The position numbers and the translations under genes are program-made. Under the pieces are notes generated by a model. That model saw only the letters and a program-made list of their open reading frames with translations, had not been told where the DNA came from and ran no database searches. Below, piece after piece: positions 8,984 through 18,421 of a DNA stretch of 64,000 nucleotides. The number at the start of each line of letters is the position of its first letter. The stretch's first letter is position 1. Source of the stretch: Corynebacterium testudinoris (lineage in GTDB: Bacteria; Actinomycetota; Actinomycetes; Mycobacteriales; Mycobacteriaceae); NCBI RefSeq assembly GCF_001021045.1, contig NZ_CP011545.1, forward strand, positions 1,674,001-1,738,000, given 5' to 3'.

Positions 8984-10137
8984 CACGGCACCTCCACAGC
9001 GACGGTGAAATGGTCCGTTGTTTCCTGCACACGGACGACCCCGCCGAGGGCGCGGACGCGCTCGGTCATGCCCATGAGTCCGTAGCCAGGGGTTCCCTCC
9101 ACCGGGGAAGGCTGGGATGGATTGGAGGCGACGATGCGCAGGCGCCGAGACGTGGCCTCGAACTCCATCGTTGCGGGGCCGTCCGCGTGGCGAAGGAGAT
9201 TGCTCAGCATCTCCTGAACCACCCGGTAGACGGTGAATTGAGCCAGCTCACCCATCTCCGCGCTTTCGACTGCTTCGTCCAATCCGCGGACGCTGATCTC
9301 CTGCCCGGCGCGGGTCGTCTCGGCGATCAGGGCCCGCAGGTCCGCGGTTCCCGGAGCGGCCAAGGCAGCGCGGGAGGAGTCGGCGCGAAGGACCGTCAGC
9401 AGGCCGCGCATGTGCCCGAGAGCTTCCCGCGACTGCGCAGAGATGACCTCGAGCATTTCCACCGCTACGTCCGGGTTCTTTTTGGCAGCAAACCGCGCCC
9501 CATCCGACAACGCCATGATTCCCGACAAGCTGTGGGCGACGATGTCGTGCATCTCCCGCGCAATGCGAGTCCGCTCCATCACCTGGGCCATCTCCGCGCG
9601 TTCCTGGAGCACCGCAATGTCGCGGGAACGGTCGCGCGTTCGCCTGCCCAACAACCAGAAGAACCCGAGGACGATCCAGGTTCCCGCCGTCGCGACAATC
9701 GCCACGCCAACCTTGGGCACTCCCGCCATCCCTCCGAGGAGTCCCCCTTCCACCGGCACGCGGAAAACGGCGGTGAACATGGCACTCCCGACGCCGACCA
9801 GAAGCAGTGACAACCACAGCCGCCGCCAGGTCGGCGGGGAATACGCGCTGGCTACATAGGAGACGTAGAGGACGGGAACAACGACTTCAAATGACTGGCG
9901 AAGGTCGGTGAATCCGAGGCAGATAGCAAGGCACACCGCGACCACGGCAATGGACGCGTCACCCCACCGGGGATGAAACAGCACAGCGATTGTGATGATC
10001 AGCAGCAGGGCCACGGCCAACCACCGCATCTGCCCATCCAGCCGGCTGACCAACGTGTTGGAAAAGAGCAGGGCGCACGCGATGATCCCGAGCACCCGCG
10101 CGGGATGCCCCACCAGGTGAGAAGCCTTGCCGGTCAT
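8980..10137 (-). CDS. Sensor histidine kinase, NarL/DesK-like (HisKA_3)
   Basis: 385 residues. The N-terminal half has four to five hydrophobic segments (ACALLFSNTLV, WLAVALLLIITIAVLF, IAVVAVCLAICLG and two more to about residue 165) and no large extracellular sensor, as in intramembrane-sensing kinases. The dimerisation box is RTRIAREMHDIVAHSLSG with phospho-acceptor His near residue 200. The ATP-binding domain has VQEMLSNLLRHA and GYGLMGMTERV. First gene of the five-gene cluster; ATG is 35 bp downstream of a perfect palindrome. Confidence 0.9.
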   Translation of the reverse strand: MTGKASHLVGHPARVLGIIACALLFSNTLVSRLDGQMRWLAVALLLIITIAVLFHPRWGDASIAVVAVCLAICLGFTDLRQSFEVVVPVLYVSYVASAYSPPTWRRLWLSLLLVGVGSAMFTAVFRVPVEGGLLGGMAGVPKVGVAIVATAGTWIVLGFFWLLGRRTRDRSRDIAVLQERAEMAQVMERTRIAREMHDIVAHSLSGIMALSDGARFAAKKNPDVAVEMLEVISAQSREALGHMRGLLTVLRADSSRAALAAPGTADLRALIAETTRAGQEISVRGLDEAVESAEMGELAQFTVYRVVQEMLSNLLRHADGPATMEFEATSRRLRIVASNPSQPSPVEGTPGYGLMGMTERVRALGGVVRVQETTDHFTVAVEVPW

Positions 10138-10171
10138 ACCTCCAGCGTAGAGTCCCTAACCCTCGTGCCAC

Positions 10172-10189
10172 CTCATCCCTGGGGATGAG
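10172..10189. promoter_or_regulatory. Perfect 18-bp palindrome upstream of the histidine kinase gene
   Basis: CTCATCCCTGGGGATGAG reads with 8-bp arms CTCATCCC/GGGATGAG and a 2-bp centre. It lies 35 bp upstream of the kinase ATG and overlaps the stop codon of the MFS gene. The related sequence at 8332-8352 shares CCTGGGGATGA. This is the expected place for autoregulation by the cognate response regulator. A role as transcription terminator is less likely because no T-run follows on either strand. Confidence 0.5.
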
Positions 10190-11390
10190 AGCGCACCGTC
10201 CGAGCGATGGCCAGGCTCACAGTGATGAGCCCGATGACGGTCAATCCCGCTCCCACCACGGTGGGGCTACGGAATCCCCAGCCAGCGCCGATAGCCGCGC
10301 CCGCGAGGCTCACCCCCACCGTGTTGCCCAGGTTGAAGGCGGCAATATTCGCGGCCGACGCCAAGGTGGTGGCTCCCCGTGCGTGGCGCATGACGCGGGC
10401 TTGCAACCCCGGGACAGTGGCAAAACCAACCGCACCCATGAGTGTGAGTAGGACCGCCGTCACCCACGGATTCTCCGCCCCAATCCCCAAGGCGAGGATG
10501 ACGATCGGAAGCAGGATCGACAACATCAAGACCGCCTTATCGGGATCACGATCGGCTGCCCGGCCACCAAAGACGTTGCCGATGAACAGGCCACCACCGA
10601 AGAGCACCAGCAGCCAGGGGATGGCTGCGGCAGAGTAGCCCGTCACATTGCGCAGGAGGGGTTCGATGTAGGTAAAGACCCCGAACATGCCGCCAAAGAT
10701 GAGAGCAGTGGTGACCAAGGACGACAGCACCTGAGGCTTGGCCAGGGAGGCAAACTGCTGCCGGACGGGCAGTTGATTCTGCTCGGGATCCGTATGGGGA
10801 ACGAGCGTTGCCATGCCGATGAGGGCGATCACGCCAACGACGCTGATGAGCCAGAACACCGCGCGCCAGCCCCACTGCTGGCCGATGAAGCTGCCCAGAG
10901 GAACACCGAGCACATTCGCGACGGTGAGCCCGGCGAACAGGATCGAAATGGCCGAGGCCTGCCGGGCGGGTGAGACCAGCGAACCGGCTAAGACCGCGCC
11001 GATTCCGAAATACCCGCCGTGGGCGAGCGCTGCGACGATCCGGCCGGCAAACATCACCTCGTAGTTAGGTGACCACGCCGAGAGGACATTGCCGACGACG
11101 AATAGCGCCAGCAGTGTCACCAAGGCCACTCTCGGCGCCCGGCGCATGAGAAACGGGGTGAGGACGAGCGCGCCGGGCACCACGGCGAGGGCATAGGCGC
11201 CGACGAGGTGTCCTGCGGCGGGGATAGAAACGTTGAGGTCAGTGGCAACTTCCGTGAGCAGGCCCGCGATGACGAATTCGGTCAAGCCGATACCGAAGCC
11301 GCCCACGCTGAGAGCAAGCAAGGCTAGTGAGGTCCGGGAGCCCCGGACTGGGGTGGTGGCCCCCACAACTGCCTTTGTGTCGATGGTCAT
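10173..11390 (-). CDS. MFS transporter, DHA1-type efflux pump
   Basis: 405 residues with twelve predicted helices; starts with GGFGIGLTEFVIAGLL, characteristic of AraJ/CmlR-like sugar- and drug-efflux permeases, and has a long loop around residue 200 between the two six-helix halves. Substrate cannot be told from sequence. It diverges from an XRE-family regulator at 11582, with a 191-bp intergenic region containing a 10-bp direct repeat, so expression is probably controlled by that regulator. Confidence 0.85.
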   Translation of the reverse strand: MTIDTKAVVGATTPVRGSRTSLALLALSVGGFGIGLTEFVIAGLLTEVATDLNVSIPAAGHLVGAYALAVVPGALVLTPFLMRRAPRVALVTLLALFVVGNVLSAWSPNYEVMFAGRIVAALAHGGYFGIGAVLAGSLVSPARQASAISILFAGLTVANVLGVPLGSFIGQQWGWRAVFWLISVVGVIALIGMATLVPHTDPEQNQLPVRQQFASLAKPQVLSSLVTTALIFGGMFGVFTYIEPLLRNVTGYSAAAIPWLLVLFGGGLFIGNVFGGRAADRDPDKAVLMLSILLPIVILALGIGAENPWVTAVLLTLMGAVGFATVPGLQARVMRHARGATTLASAANIAAFNLGNTVGVSLAGAAIGAGWGFRSPTVVGAGLTVIGLITVSLAIARTVRSHPQG

Positions 11391-11510
11391 GAGTGGTTTT
11401 CACACTTTCCATAGGTCGGTGAGTGACCTGCGCCGGGCTGGGTTGCCGGAGCAGTTCACGATTGCCATGCCACTATCAGCCCGTGGAGTAAAAGCAGCCA
11501 GCACCCTGTT

Positions 11511-11535
11511 GTGCCTAGCATCGGCGTGCCTAGCA
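11511..11535. promoter_or_regulatory. Direct repeat GTGCCTAGCA in the MFS/XRE intergenic region
   Basis: GTGCCTAGCA occurs at 11511-11520 and again at 11526-11535, a 15-bp period, about 50 bp upstream of the XRE gene. Repeated sites in a divergent promoter region are typical operator candidates. The protein that binds is inferred to be the adjacent XRE/MmyB-type regulator. Confidence 0.4.
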
Positions 11536-11581
11536 CTCGCAGGGATAGGCTAAGCGCGGGCGAGCACGGCACCATAGAGCC

Positions 11582-12466
11582 ATGGAGGACTATCCAGAAG
11601 TGACCAATCCAGCACGCACCCACGAATCACGAGCCGAAGACCTCGGAGAGTTTCTCCGTTCCCGGAGGGATCGGCTCACCCCCGACGACGTTGGAGTTCC
11701 GTCCTACGGTCGCCGCCGGGTAGCGGGCCTGCGGCGCGAGGAACTCGCCCAGCTCGCCGGGGTCTCCGTCACCTACTACACCCGGCTCGAGCAAGGTCAG
11801 TCCCAAAACGCTTCCGATTCGGTCATCGAGTCGTTGGCCCGCGCCCTGCGGCTTGATGCGGATGAGACCGCCCATCTTTTCACCCTCGCCCGGCCGGGCA
11901 TGGTGAAGACCCGACCCATCCCAGCCAAACCCGAACGTCCCGCCCCAGGCGCCACCAAGCTGCTCCAGGCCATGGAGTCCGTGCCTGCACTGATCCTCGG
12001 CCGCCGGAATGACATTCTCGCCTGGAATCGGGCCGGGCATCTCCTCTTAGCTGGGCACCTCGACGTTAACGCCCCCAACTGCGAAGACGATCGCCCCAAC
12101 CAGTTGAAAATGCTCTTCCTCGACCCCCATACCCGCGAGCTCTACCGCGACTGGGAGTCCGAAGCCGCGCTATCGGTGGCGTCCCTCCGCTATATCGCCG
12201 GGCAATTCCCGGAGGACCGTCGCATGTACGAACTGATCGGGGAACTCAACGTCCGCAGCGATGACTTCGCCCGCCTCTGGCTACAACATACGGTCCAACT
12301 GTGCACGAGCGGCGTCAAGCGGCTGCATCACCCCGAAGTCGGCGACCTCGATCTTGATTACGAGGTCCTCCACCTGCCCGATGGGGACGGCCAACGCATC
12401 CTCACCCATTACGCGGAACCCGGTAGCAGCGCCCACTCGGCCGTGCAGTTGCTTCTCAACTCTTGA
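11582..12466 (+). CDS. XRE-family regulator with MmyB-like ligand-binding domain
   Basis: 294 residues. The N-terminal part has LGEFLRSRRDRLTPDDVGVP, then RRVAGLRREELAQLAGVSVTYYTRLEQGQ, the standard XRE helix-turn-helix of the MmyB subfamily. The C-terminal MmyB-type domain (residues about 110-270, ALILGRRNDILAWNRAGHLLL, RYIAGQFPEDRRMYELIGEL) binds small hydrophobic ligands in known members. The divergent MFS exporter is the likely target gene. Confidence 0.88.
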   Translation: MEDYPEVTNPARTHESRAEDLGEFLRSRRDRLTPDDVGVPSYGRRRVAGLRREELAQLAGVSVTYYTRLEQGQSQNASDSVIESLARALRLDADETAHLFTLARPGMVKTRPIPAKPERPAPGATKLLQAMESVPALILGRRNDILAWNRAGHLLLAGHLDVNAPNCEDDRPNQLKMLFLDPHTRELYRDWESEAALSVASLRYIAGQFPEDRRMYELIGELNVRSDDFARLWLQHTVQLCTSGVKRLHHPEVGDLDLDYEVLHLPDGDGQRILTHYAEPGSSAHSAVQLLLNS

Positions 12467-12473
12467 ACAGCGG

Positions 12474-13250
12474 CTACAACCCGGCGACTTCGCCGATGAC
12501 GTACACGGCCGGGGCCTGCACGTCTTCCGCCGCCATCGTGTCCGCCAAGGTTCCCAACGTGCAGCGGAAGCTTCGCTGGCCGGCCGTGGTTCCTTCCTGA
12601 ATGATCGCGGCCGGGGTACCCGCACCAAGTCCGGCGGCCATGAGCGCGTCGGCAATGGCACGGACGTGGCGCACTCCCATGATCACCGAGATCGTGCCCC
12701 CGGTCTGCGCGAGGGCGGACCAGTCCACGAGCGACGACCGATGCCCGGGTGGCAGGTGCCCCGACACCACAGTGAAGGAATGCACGACCCCGCGTTGGGT
12801 GATGGGAACACCCGCGGCACCGGGAACGGACACCGCGCTGGTCACTCCAGGCACCACATCGCAGGGGATGCCCGCCTCGCGGCATACCTGCAGCTCCTCG
12901 AACCCGCGCCCAAATACGTACGGATCACCGCCCTTGAGCCGCACGACCTTTTTCCCGGCGCGCGCGTGCTCAACAATGAGCTCGTTCGTCCTCTCCTGCG
13001 TGACCTGCCGCTCATACGGCAATTTGGACACGTCGATGATCTCCTTGCCAGCCACATCGATGAGCCGGTCCAATTGATCCGTCGGTCCCAGGTGGTCGGT
13101 GAGAATGACATCTGCTTCCCGCAGCGCATTCGCCCCGCGCACGGTGATGAGGTCCCACGCTCCCGGGCCCCCGCCCACCAAGGTCACTCCGGGCACAACA
13201 TTGCTTGATTCCATGATCGGAGATTCTACGACTGGGGTGGCGTCCCACAT
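12474..13250 (-). CDS. cobA: Uroporphyrinogen-III C-methyltransferase
   Basis: Transfers two methyl groups from SAM to uroporphyrinogen III, giving precorrin-2 for siroheme or cobalamin. The 258-residue protein has the SAM-binding opening VTLVGGGPGAWDLITVRG, DVILTDHLGP, the conserved RLKGGDPYVFGRG and PGVTSAVSVPGAAGVPITQRG. It is the single-domain form without the CysG dehydrogenase/ferrochelatase domain. ATG 13250 is used; ATG 13214, which removes 12 residues before the conserved fold, is an alternative. It diverges from selO with 53 bp between starts. Confidence 0.93.
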   Translation of the reverse strand: MWDATPVVESPIMESSNVVPGVTLVGGGPGAWDLITVRGANALREADVILTDHLGPTDQLDRLIDVAGKEIIDVSKLPYERQVTQERTNELIVEHARAGKKVVRLKGGDPYVFGRGFEELQVCREAGIPCDVVPGVTSAVSVPGAAGVPITQRGVVHSFTVVSGHLPPGHRSSLVDWSALAQTGGTISVIMGVRHVRAIADALMAAGLGAGTPAAIIQEGTTAGQRSFRCTLGTLADTMAAEDVQAPAVYVIGEVAGL

Positions 13251-13303
13251 GCCATTCCATTCAGGGGCGCCTCTCCACGTCCACCCCTACGTACAGTGGC
13301 ACC

Positions 13304-14719
13304 ATGAGCACCCCGCACCTGGAGCACACCTTCGCCACCGATCTCCCCGAGCTGGTCATGCTCTGGTCCGCCGAGGAATCACCTAGTCCCCAGCTGCTCG
13401 TTCTCAATGAGCCACTGGCTGTTGAACTCGGCCTCGACGTCGATTGGCTCCGCAGTCCAGAGGGCATTGAGTTCCTTCTCGGCCACGGCGAGGGCACTGT
13501 CGCCATGGCATATTCGGGGCATCAATTCGGGCAATTCTCACCCCAGCTTGGCGACGGTCGCGCCCTCCTACTCGGCGAAATCCTCACCCCAGGAGGGTCC
13601 CGGCGGGACCTCCACATCAAAGGCTCCGGGCCCACTCCCTTCTCCCGGGGTGGCGATGGGCGCGGTGCGCTCGGCCCAATGCTGCGGGAGTACCTCGTCT
13701 CCGAGGCGATGCATGCCCTGGGCATGCCGACGACCCGTTCGCTGGCAGTGCTGAGCACGGGCCGGAAAATTCAGCGTGGCCGGGTCGTGCCAGGAGCGGT
13801 GCTCGTGCGGGTCGCCGATAGCCACATCCGCATTGGCACGATGCAGTACACCCGGCTTAAGGATGACACCCCGGGGCTTGCTGGCCGCCTCGCCGAGCAC
13901 GTCCGACTCCGGCACTACCCAGAGGTCGACAACGCCCTTGAACTGTTCACCGCCATCATGGATAGCCAGGTCGCCACCGTCGCCGCGTGGATGCGGCTCG
14001 GTTTCATCCACGGGGTGATGAACACCGACAACACCACCCTGAGCGGCGAGACCATCGACTATGGCCCCTGCGCATTCATGGACTCTTACGATCCGGCGAC
14101 GGTGTACAGCTCCATCGATACCCAGGGCCGCTACGCCTATCGCAACCAACCGGCCATCTTGGGGTGGAACTTCGCCCGACTCGCGGAGTCGATGCTCCCG
14201 CTATTCACCCCGGATGGCGACGACGACGCGGGTCTTTCCGCCGCCCGCGAAGCGATGGAGACGTTTCCCGAGCGCTGGGAGAAGGCGAAAACCCGGGAGC
14301 TGAGCCGAGCCCTCGACATCCCCACCAGCGCGACCGACGTCATTGAGGGGTACGAGTCCCTGCTGCTAGCCCACTCCCCCGACCTCACCCGTTTCCACCG
14401 AGGCCTCGTCAACGCCGCCGACGGCGACGAGACGATCCTGCGCGAGCTCATTCCGGCCGAGGATCTCGATCCGTGGCTCGCCCGCTGGCGCGACCACCAC
14501 CCGGATGCCGCCACTCTCGCCAAGATCCATCCCCTCTACATCCCGCGCAATCACCTCGTCGAGGAAGCACTCGACGCAGCCACCGACGGCGACCTCGACC
14601 CCTTCCACAAGCTCATCAGCGCCGTGACGAACCCCTTCGACGAGCAGCTCTCCCTGGTGCGCTACGCCCATCCGGCACCGGAGGATTTTGGCCCCTACCG
14701 CACGTTCTGTGGCACCTAG
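13304..14719 (+). CDS. selO: SelO/YdiU family protein AMPylase
   Basis: 471 residues with the SelO pseudokinase landmarks: YSGHQFGQFSPQLGDGRA, HIKGSGPTPFSRGGDGRGALG, LREYLVSEAMHALGMPTTRSLAV, GVMNTDNTTLSGETIDYGPCAFMD. In characterised homologues SelO transfers AMP to Ser, Thr or Tyr of target proteins, linked to redox homeostasis. The C-terminus ends PYRTFCGT; this Cys occupies the position that is selenocysteine in eukaryotic SelO. Its TAG overlaps the convergent VOC gene by 4 bp. Confidence 0.93.
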   Translation: MSTPHLEHTFATDLPELVMLWSAEESPSPQLLVLNEPLAVELGLDVDWLRSPEGIEFLLGHGEGTVAMAYSGHQFGQFSPQLGDGRALLLGEILTPGGSRRDLHIKGSGPTPFSRGGDGRGALGPMLREYLVSEAMHALGMPTTRSLAVLSTGRKIQRGRVVPGAVLVRVADSHIRIGTMQYTRLKDDTPGLAGRLAEHVRLRHYPEVDNALELFTAIMDSQVATVAAWMRLGFIHGVMNTDNTTLSGETIDYGPCAFMDSYDPATVYSSIDTQGRYAYRNQPAILGWNFARLAESMLPLFTPDGDDDAGLSAAREAMETFPERWEKAKTRELSRALDIPTSATDVIEGYESLLLAHSPDLTRFHRGLVNAADGDETILRELIPAEDLDPWLARWRDHHPDAATLAKIHPLYIPRNHLVEEALDAATDGDLDPFHKLISAVTNPFDEQLSLVRYAHPAPEDFGPYRTFCGT

Positions 14720-15591
14720 AACTTGTCTATCTCCAGCTTTTTCATCTCCATCATCTTTTCGTAGGCGCCGGGGCGTGCCATGAGTTCGGCCATGTTGTCG
14801 GGAATGATCTGCCAGCTGAGACCGAAGCGGTCTTGGAGCCAGCCGCATTGTTCTGCCTCAACAACGGCCGTCAGGCCATCCCACAGGTGATCAAGCTCGG
14901 CTTGCCCGTGGGCGTTGACCATGAGCGAGGTGCCAGGGGTGAAGGTGAACGGCTGCGGGACGGCGGAGTCCATGGCCGTCAGCCATTCGCCGTAGAGCTG
15001 GAATTCGGAGAACACGATCTCGTCGGAATCCGGGTAGCTCACCCGGTTGCCCACGTGGGCATCGGGGAACAGGGCGACGTACTGGTCGACGGCCTCCCGG
15101 GCCTTGCCCTGGGCGGGTCCACAGAACATGAGGTTGGGGATGATGAACGGACGGGGCTCACCGGCCGGGTCGGTGAGCATGAGCTGCCAGTTGACGCCGT
15201 ACTGGTCGGCGATCCAGCCGTAGTGCTCGGAGAAATCGTAGGTGCCCAGATCCATGAGGATCTGCCCGCCGCCCTCGACCAACTTGCCCCACAATTGGTC
15301 GAGCTGTTCCTTAGCATCCGCCATGCGGGAGGGATCAAAGTTGACGAAGAAGCTCAGCGCCGGAGTGGGGCTGAACATCGGGCCGCCGTTGATGAGGGTG
15401 AGGCGGTAGCCGTCGATGACCACATCGACGGTGAGGGTCTCGCCGGCCCTGTCCGACTGAAAGTCGGGCAGGCCTTCGGACGGGTAGGTGACGCGGGCGT
15501 CGATAAGCGTGTTGGGGAAGGTGGCGGCGTAGAAAGACGCGGCCTCGTCGGCGTTCCGATCGAACCAGAGGTTGGGCACAATGCGTTGCAT
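14716..15591 (-). CDS. Two-domain VOC/PhnB-like protein
   Basis: 291 residues formed by two tandem PhnB-type (3-dmu-9_3-mt) domains. The first is at about 1-135 (IVPNLWFDRNADEAASFYAATFP, GWIADQYGVNWQLM), the second at about 145-275 (PNLMFCGPAQGKAREAVDQYVALFP, GWLQDRFGLSWQIIPD). Such proteins belong to the glyoxalase/bleomycin-resistance superfamily and are annotated as putative methyltransferases or glyoxalase-like proteins; actual activity is unknown. The classical metal-ligand pattern is not obvious. The stop codon overlaps that of selO. Confidence 0.85.
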   Translation of the reverse strand: MQRIVPNLWFDRNADEAASFYAATFPNTLIDARVTYPSEGLPDFQSDRAGETLTVDVVIDGYRLTLINGGPMFSPTPALSFFVNFDPSRMADAKEQLDQLWGKLVEGGGQILMDLGTYDFSEHYGWIADQYGVNWQLMLTDPAGEPRPFIIPNLMFCGPAQGKAREAVDQYVALFPDAHVGNRVSYPDSDEIVFSEFQLYGEWLTAMDSAVPQPFTFTPGTSLMVNAHGQAELDHLWDGLTAVVEAEQCGWLQDRFGLSWQIIPDNMAELMARPGAYEKMMEMKKLEIDKF

Positions 15592-15604
15592 GAGGAAATA
15601 CTAA

Positions 15605-15633
15605 CGGCCCCCATCCGCGAAGGATAGGGGCCG
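15605..15633 (-). terminator. Rho-independent terminator after mqo
   Basis: Reading on the reverse strand, arms CGGCCCCTATCC and GGATGGGGGCCG flank a short TTCGC loop and are followed by a T-rich TTAGTATTT tract. It lies 14 bp beyond the mqo stop codon and separates mqo from the VOC gene. Confidence 0.8.
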
Positions 15634-15646
15634 CAACTCGGAGTTT

Positions 15647-17149
15647 CTAGCGCTCCAGCTTGAGGGTCTTCTGGGTGTAATCCCACAGCTCGTTGAACAT
15701 CGTCTCATCGTCGATGAGCTTGGTGCCGTAAGAGGGGATCATCTCGTGCAGCTTCGGGGACCACTCGATGAGGTTCTCGCCGAAGCAACGCTCGAGGAGC
15801 TCAACCATGGCAGCCGGGGCGATGGAGGCACCCGGGGACGCACCGAGGAGACCTGCGATGGAACCGTCGATGGAGTTGACCAAGGCGGTACCGAACTCGA
15901 GGGAACCGAAACGCGGGGCGGCGGTCGGCTTGATCACCTGGACGCGCTGACCGGCAATGACGGTCTCCCAATCCTCAGCATTAGCGGAGGGGACGTAGTC
16001 GCGCAGATCGACGAGGCGATCCTCGAAGTTCTTCAACACCTCGGTGACCAGGTACTTGGTCAGCGCGAACTCGGAAGCGGCGACACCGAGGTAGGAGGGG
16101 ATGTTGTCCGGGCGGATCGACTTGAACAGGTCGAGGTAGGAACCCTTCTTGAGGAACTTCGGGGTCCACCCACCGTAAGGGCCGAACAGCAGGCCCTTCT
16201 CACCATCAATGACACGGGTATCCAGGTGCGGGACGGACATCGGCGGGGCGCCGACCTTGGCCTTGCCGTACACCTTGGCGGAATGCTGCTCGATGAGCTC
16301 GTCGTTGGTGCAGCGCAGCCACATACCGGAGACCGGGAAGCCAGCGTAGCCGCGGACCTCAGGCACGCCAGCCTTGCGCAGCAGGTCGAGGGCGTAACCG
16401 CCGGCGCCGACGAAGACGAACTTCGCCTTGACCACGAAGACGTCACCGGTGTGAACGTTTTTAACGGTGATCTTCCACTTGTTGCCCTCGCGCTTGAGGT
16501 TGCGAACCTCCTGGCCGTAACGGACCTCGGTGCCAGAGGCCTTGGCGGCGGTGAGGAACTGCTTGGTCAGCGCACCGAAGTTGACGTCGGTGCCGATATC
16601 GGTACCCGAGTACGCCACCTTCTCAGCGCCGAAGTCCCGGCCCTGGGACATGACGGGGAGGCGCTCGGCGAACTTCGCGTCATCCTCCACAAACTCCATA
16701 CCGGGGAACAAAATGTTGCTGGAGAGGGCGTCGTAGCGGCGGCGCAGGTAATCAATCTGCTCCTCGCCCTGACCGAAGGCGAGGTGCGGGACCGGGTTGA
16801 TGAACTCAGTCGGATCCCCCAGCACGCCATTGTCAATCTGGTGGGACCAGAACTGACGGGAAACCTGGAACTTCTCGTTGATGTCGACGGCCTTGGAGAG
16901 GTCGATCTTGCCGTTCTTCTCCGGGGTGTAGTTGAGCTCGCACAGCGCGGAGTGGCCGGTGCCCGCATTGTTCCACGGGGATGAAGACTCCTGGGCGGGT
17001 CCGTCGAGCCGCTCGAAAATGATCTGCGACCAGCTGGGCTCCAGTTCGCGGAGCATGGCGCCGAGAGTGGCGCTCATAATGCCAGCACCGACGAGGGCGA
17101 TATCGACCTCGTCGGTGACCTGTGCGGAGTTCTTATTATCGGTGGACAC
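15647..17149 (-). CDS. mqo: Malate:quinone oxidoreductase
   Basis: Membrane-associated FAD enzyme that oxidises malate to oxaloacetate and passes electrons to menaquinone in the TCA cycle. The FAD-binding start VDIALVGAGIMSATLGAML is followed by SSPWNNAGTGHSALCELNYTP and the C-terminal SPGASIAPAAMVELL. GTG 17149 is chosen because GAGG lies 9 bp upstream and it gives 500 residues, close to the usual Mqo length; an in-frame ATG at 17164 would add five residues. It is monocistronic, with its own terminator. Confidence 0.95.
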   Translation of the reverse strand: MSTDNKNSAQVTDEVDIALVGAGIMSATLGAMLRELEPSWSQIIFERLDGPAQESSSPWNNAGTGHSALCELNYTPEKNGKIDLSKAVDINEKFQVSRQFWSHQIDNGVLGDPTEFINPVPHLAFGQGEEQIDYLRRRYDALSSNILFPGMEFVEDDAKFAERLPVMSQGRDFGAEKVAYSGTDIGTDVNFGALTKQFLTAAKASGTEVRYGQEVRNLKREGNKWKITVKNVHTGDVFVVKAKFVFVGAGGYALDLLRKAGVPEVRGYAGFPVSGMWLRCTNDELIEQHSAKVYGKAKVGAPPMSVPHLDTRVIDGEKGLLFGPYGGWTPKFLKKGSYLDLFKSIRPDNIPSYLGVAASEFALTKYLVTEVLKNFEDRLVDLRDYVPSANAEDWETVIAGQRVQVIKPTAAPRFGSLEFGTALVNSIDGSIAGLLGASPGASIAPAAMVELLERCFGENLIEWSPKLHEMIPSYGTKLIDDETMFNELWDYTQKTLKLER

Positions 17150-17403
17150 CTTGTTGTACCTCATTCATCGTCGAAGCGGTGGGCGCTGCTTTGTCTCTGC
17201 CTCAACAAAGCAACTGGGTCAGGCGTGATCGGCATCGGCGCTGCATCCTGACCCCTATTGCCCATTATCCGGTGCCATTCAACCTTACGCCTTCACATAT
17301 CGGGGGTGGGCACTACTCCCATTTTCGATGTGACAATTGGCGAATCTCCACCCCCTGACCCCTCCCCCGACGTGGCTGGACAAGAGGTCATATCCTAGAC
17401 GGC

Positions 17404-18402
17404 ATGACTGTTGCAGAAACCTGGCACGACGACATCCTCGGCCCTGGATTCCAGGCGCTCGACATCCCTTTGGGCCCCGACCCGGAAGGGGAAGGCGAAG
17501 TGCAGGCGACGCTGGTGCGCTACCTGCCTGAAGGCCTCGACGCGGCCGATGACGAGTGGACCGGCAGAAGTGCGGTGATGTGGGTGCCCGGCATGACGGA
17601 TTATTTCTTCCACAGCCACGTGGCCAAGGACCTGCATGAGGCGGGTATCGCCGTGTACGCCGTGGACCTGCGCAAGATTGGTCGCGCTCGGATGGAAGGC
17701 CAGCGATGGCACTTCAGCCTCGACTTTGCCCACTACTTCCCTGACCTCACCGCGGCGCTGGATATTATTACGGAAACCCACCCCGACGTGACCCCCATCG
17801 CGCATTCCACCGGCGGGCTCATCGCCCCCTTGTGGGCGGATCACTTGGCGCGCAACGATAGCGCACGCCACGCCAAGCTCAAGGGCATCGTGTTAAACAG
17901 CCCGTGGCTAGACATGCAGTACCCGCGCCCGCTGGTGCGGATCGGTCGGCCGATCATCAACGTCGCAGGCAGGCTGCTGCCGAACCTGGAGGTTCCCGGC
18001 GGCAACCTCGGTACCTACGGAGTGTCCTTGCACAAAGACCACTTCGGGGAATGGGACTTTGACACCGAGCTCAAGCCGGTCGGTGGGCACCGCAAGTATC
18101 TCGGCTGGTTGCGGGAGGTGCTGCGCCGCCAGAAGCAGGTGCAGGAGGGTGAGGTAGACGTGGCGGTGCCGGTGCTCACCTTGTGTTCGACTCACTCGCT
18201 CCTCGGGGCTGGGTACTCCCCCGCCTCGAATTCCGCTGACACCGTCCTCGACATCGAGCAGATTAAGCGGTGGGCGCCGGAACTGGGCGAGAACGTGACG
18301 GTCCGGCCGATTGAAGGGGCCCGGCACGATGTTTTCCTCTCCACACCCACTCCCCTCGCGGAGGCGCTGGACGTGACTAAGGGTTGGCTTCGAAAGCTCT
18401 AA
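17404..18402 (+). CDS. Alpha/beta hydrolase, serine aminopeptidase/lysophospholipase-like
   Basis: 332 residues, cytosolic. The hydrolase fold has VMWVPGMTDYFFHSHVAKDLHEAGIAVYAVDLRKIGRA, the cap-type sequence seen in monoacylglycerol lipase-like (S33/Hydrolase_4) proteins, nucleophile elbow AHSTGG and terminal His in EGARHDVFLS. Substrate is unknown. A TATCCT hexamer at 17391-17396 lies 7 bp before the ATG and no Shine-Dalgarno is seen, fitting a leaderless start. mtr follows after 19 bp in the same direction. Confidence 0.83.
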   Translation: MTVAETWHDDILGPGFQALDIPLGPDPEGEGEVQATLVRYLPEGLDAADDEWTGRSAVMWVPGMTDYFFHSHVAKDLHEAGIAVYAVDLRKIGRARMEGQRWHFSLDFAHYFPDLTAALDIITETHPDVTPIAHSTGGLIAPLWADHLARNDSARHAKLKGIVLNSPWLDMQYPRPLVRIGRPIINVAGRLLPNLEVPGGNLGTYGVSLHKDHFGEWDFDTELKPVGGHRKYLGWLREVLRRQKQVQEGEVDVAVPVLTLCSTHSLLGAGYSPASNSADTVLDIEQIKRWAPELGENVTVRPIEGARHDVFLSTPTPLAEALDVTKGWLRKL

Positions 18403-18421
18403 GAAGCGCTAAGATGCGTGC

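Noticed and set aside
5985..10137. Bacteriocin biosynthesis cluster with self-immunity
   Set aside because: Although the transporter resembles LanFEG, no precursor peptide or modification enzyme was found in or near the cluster.
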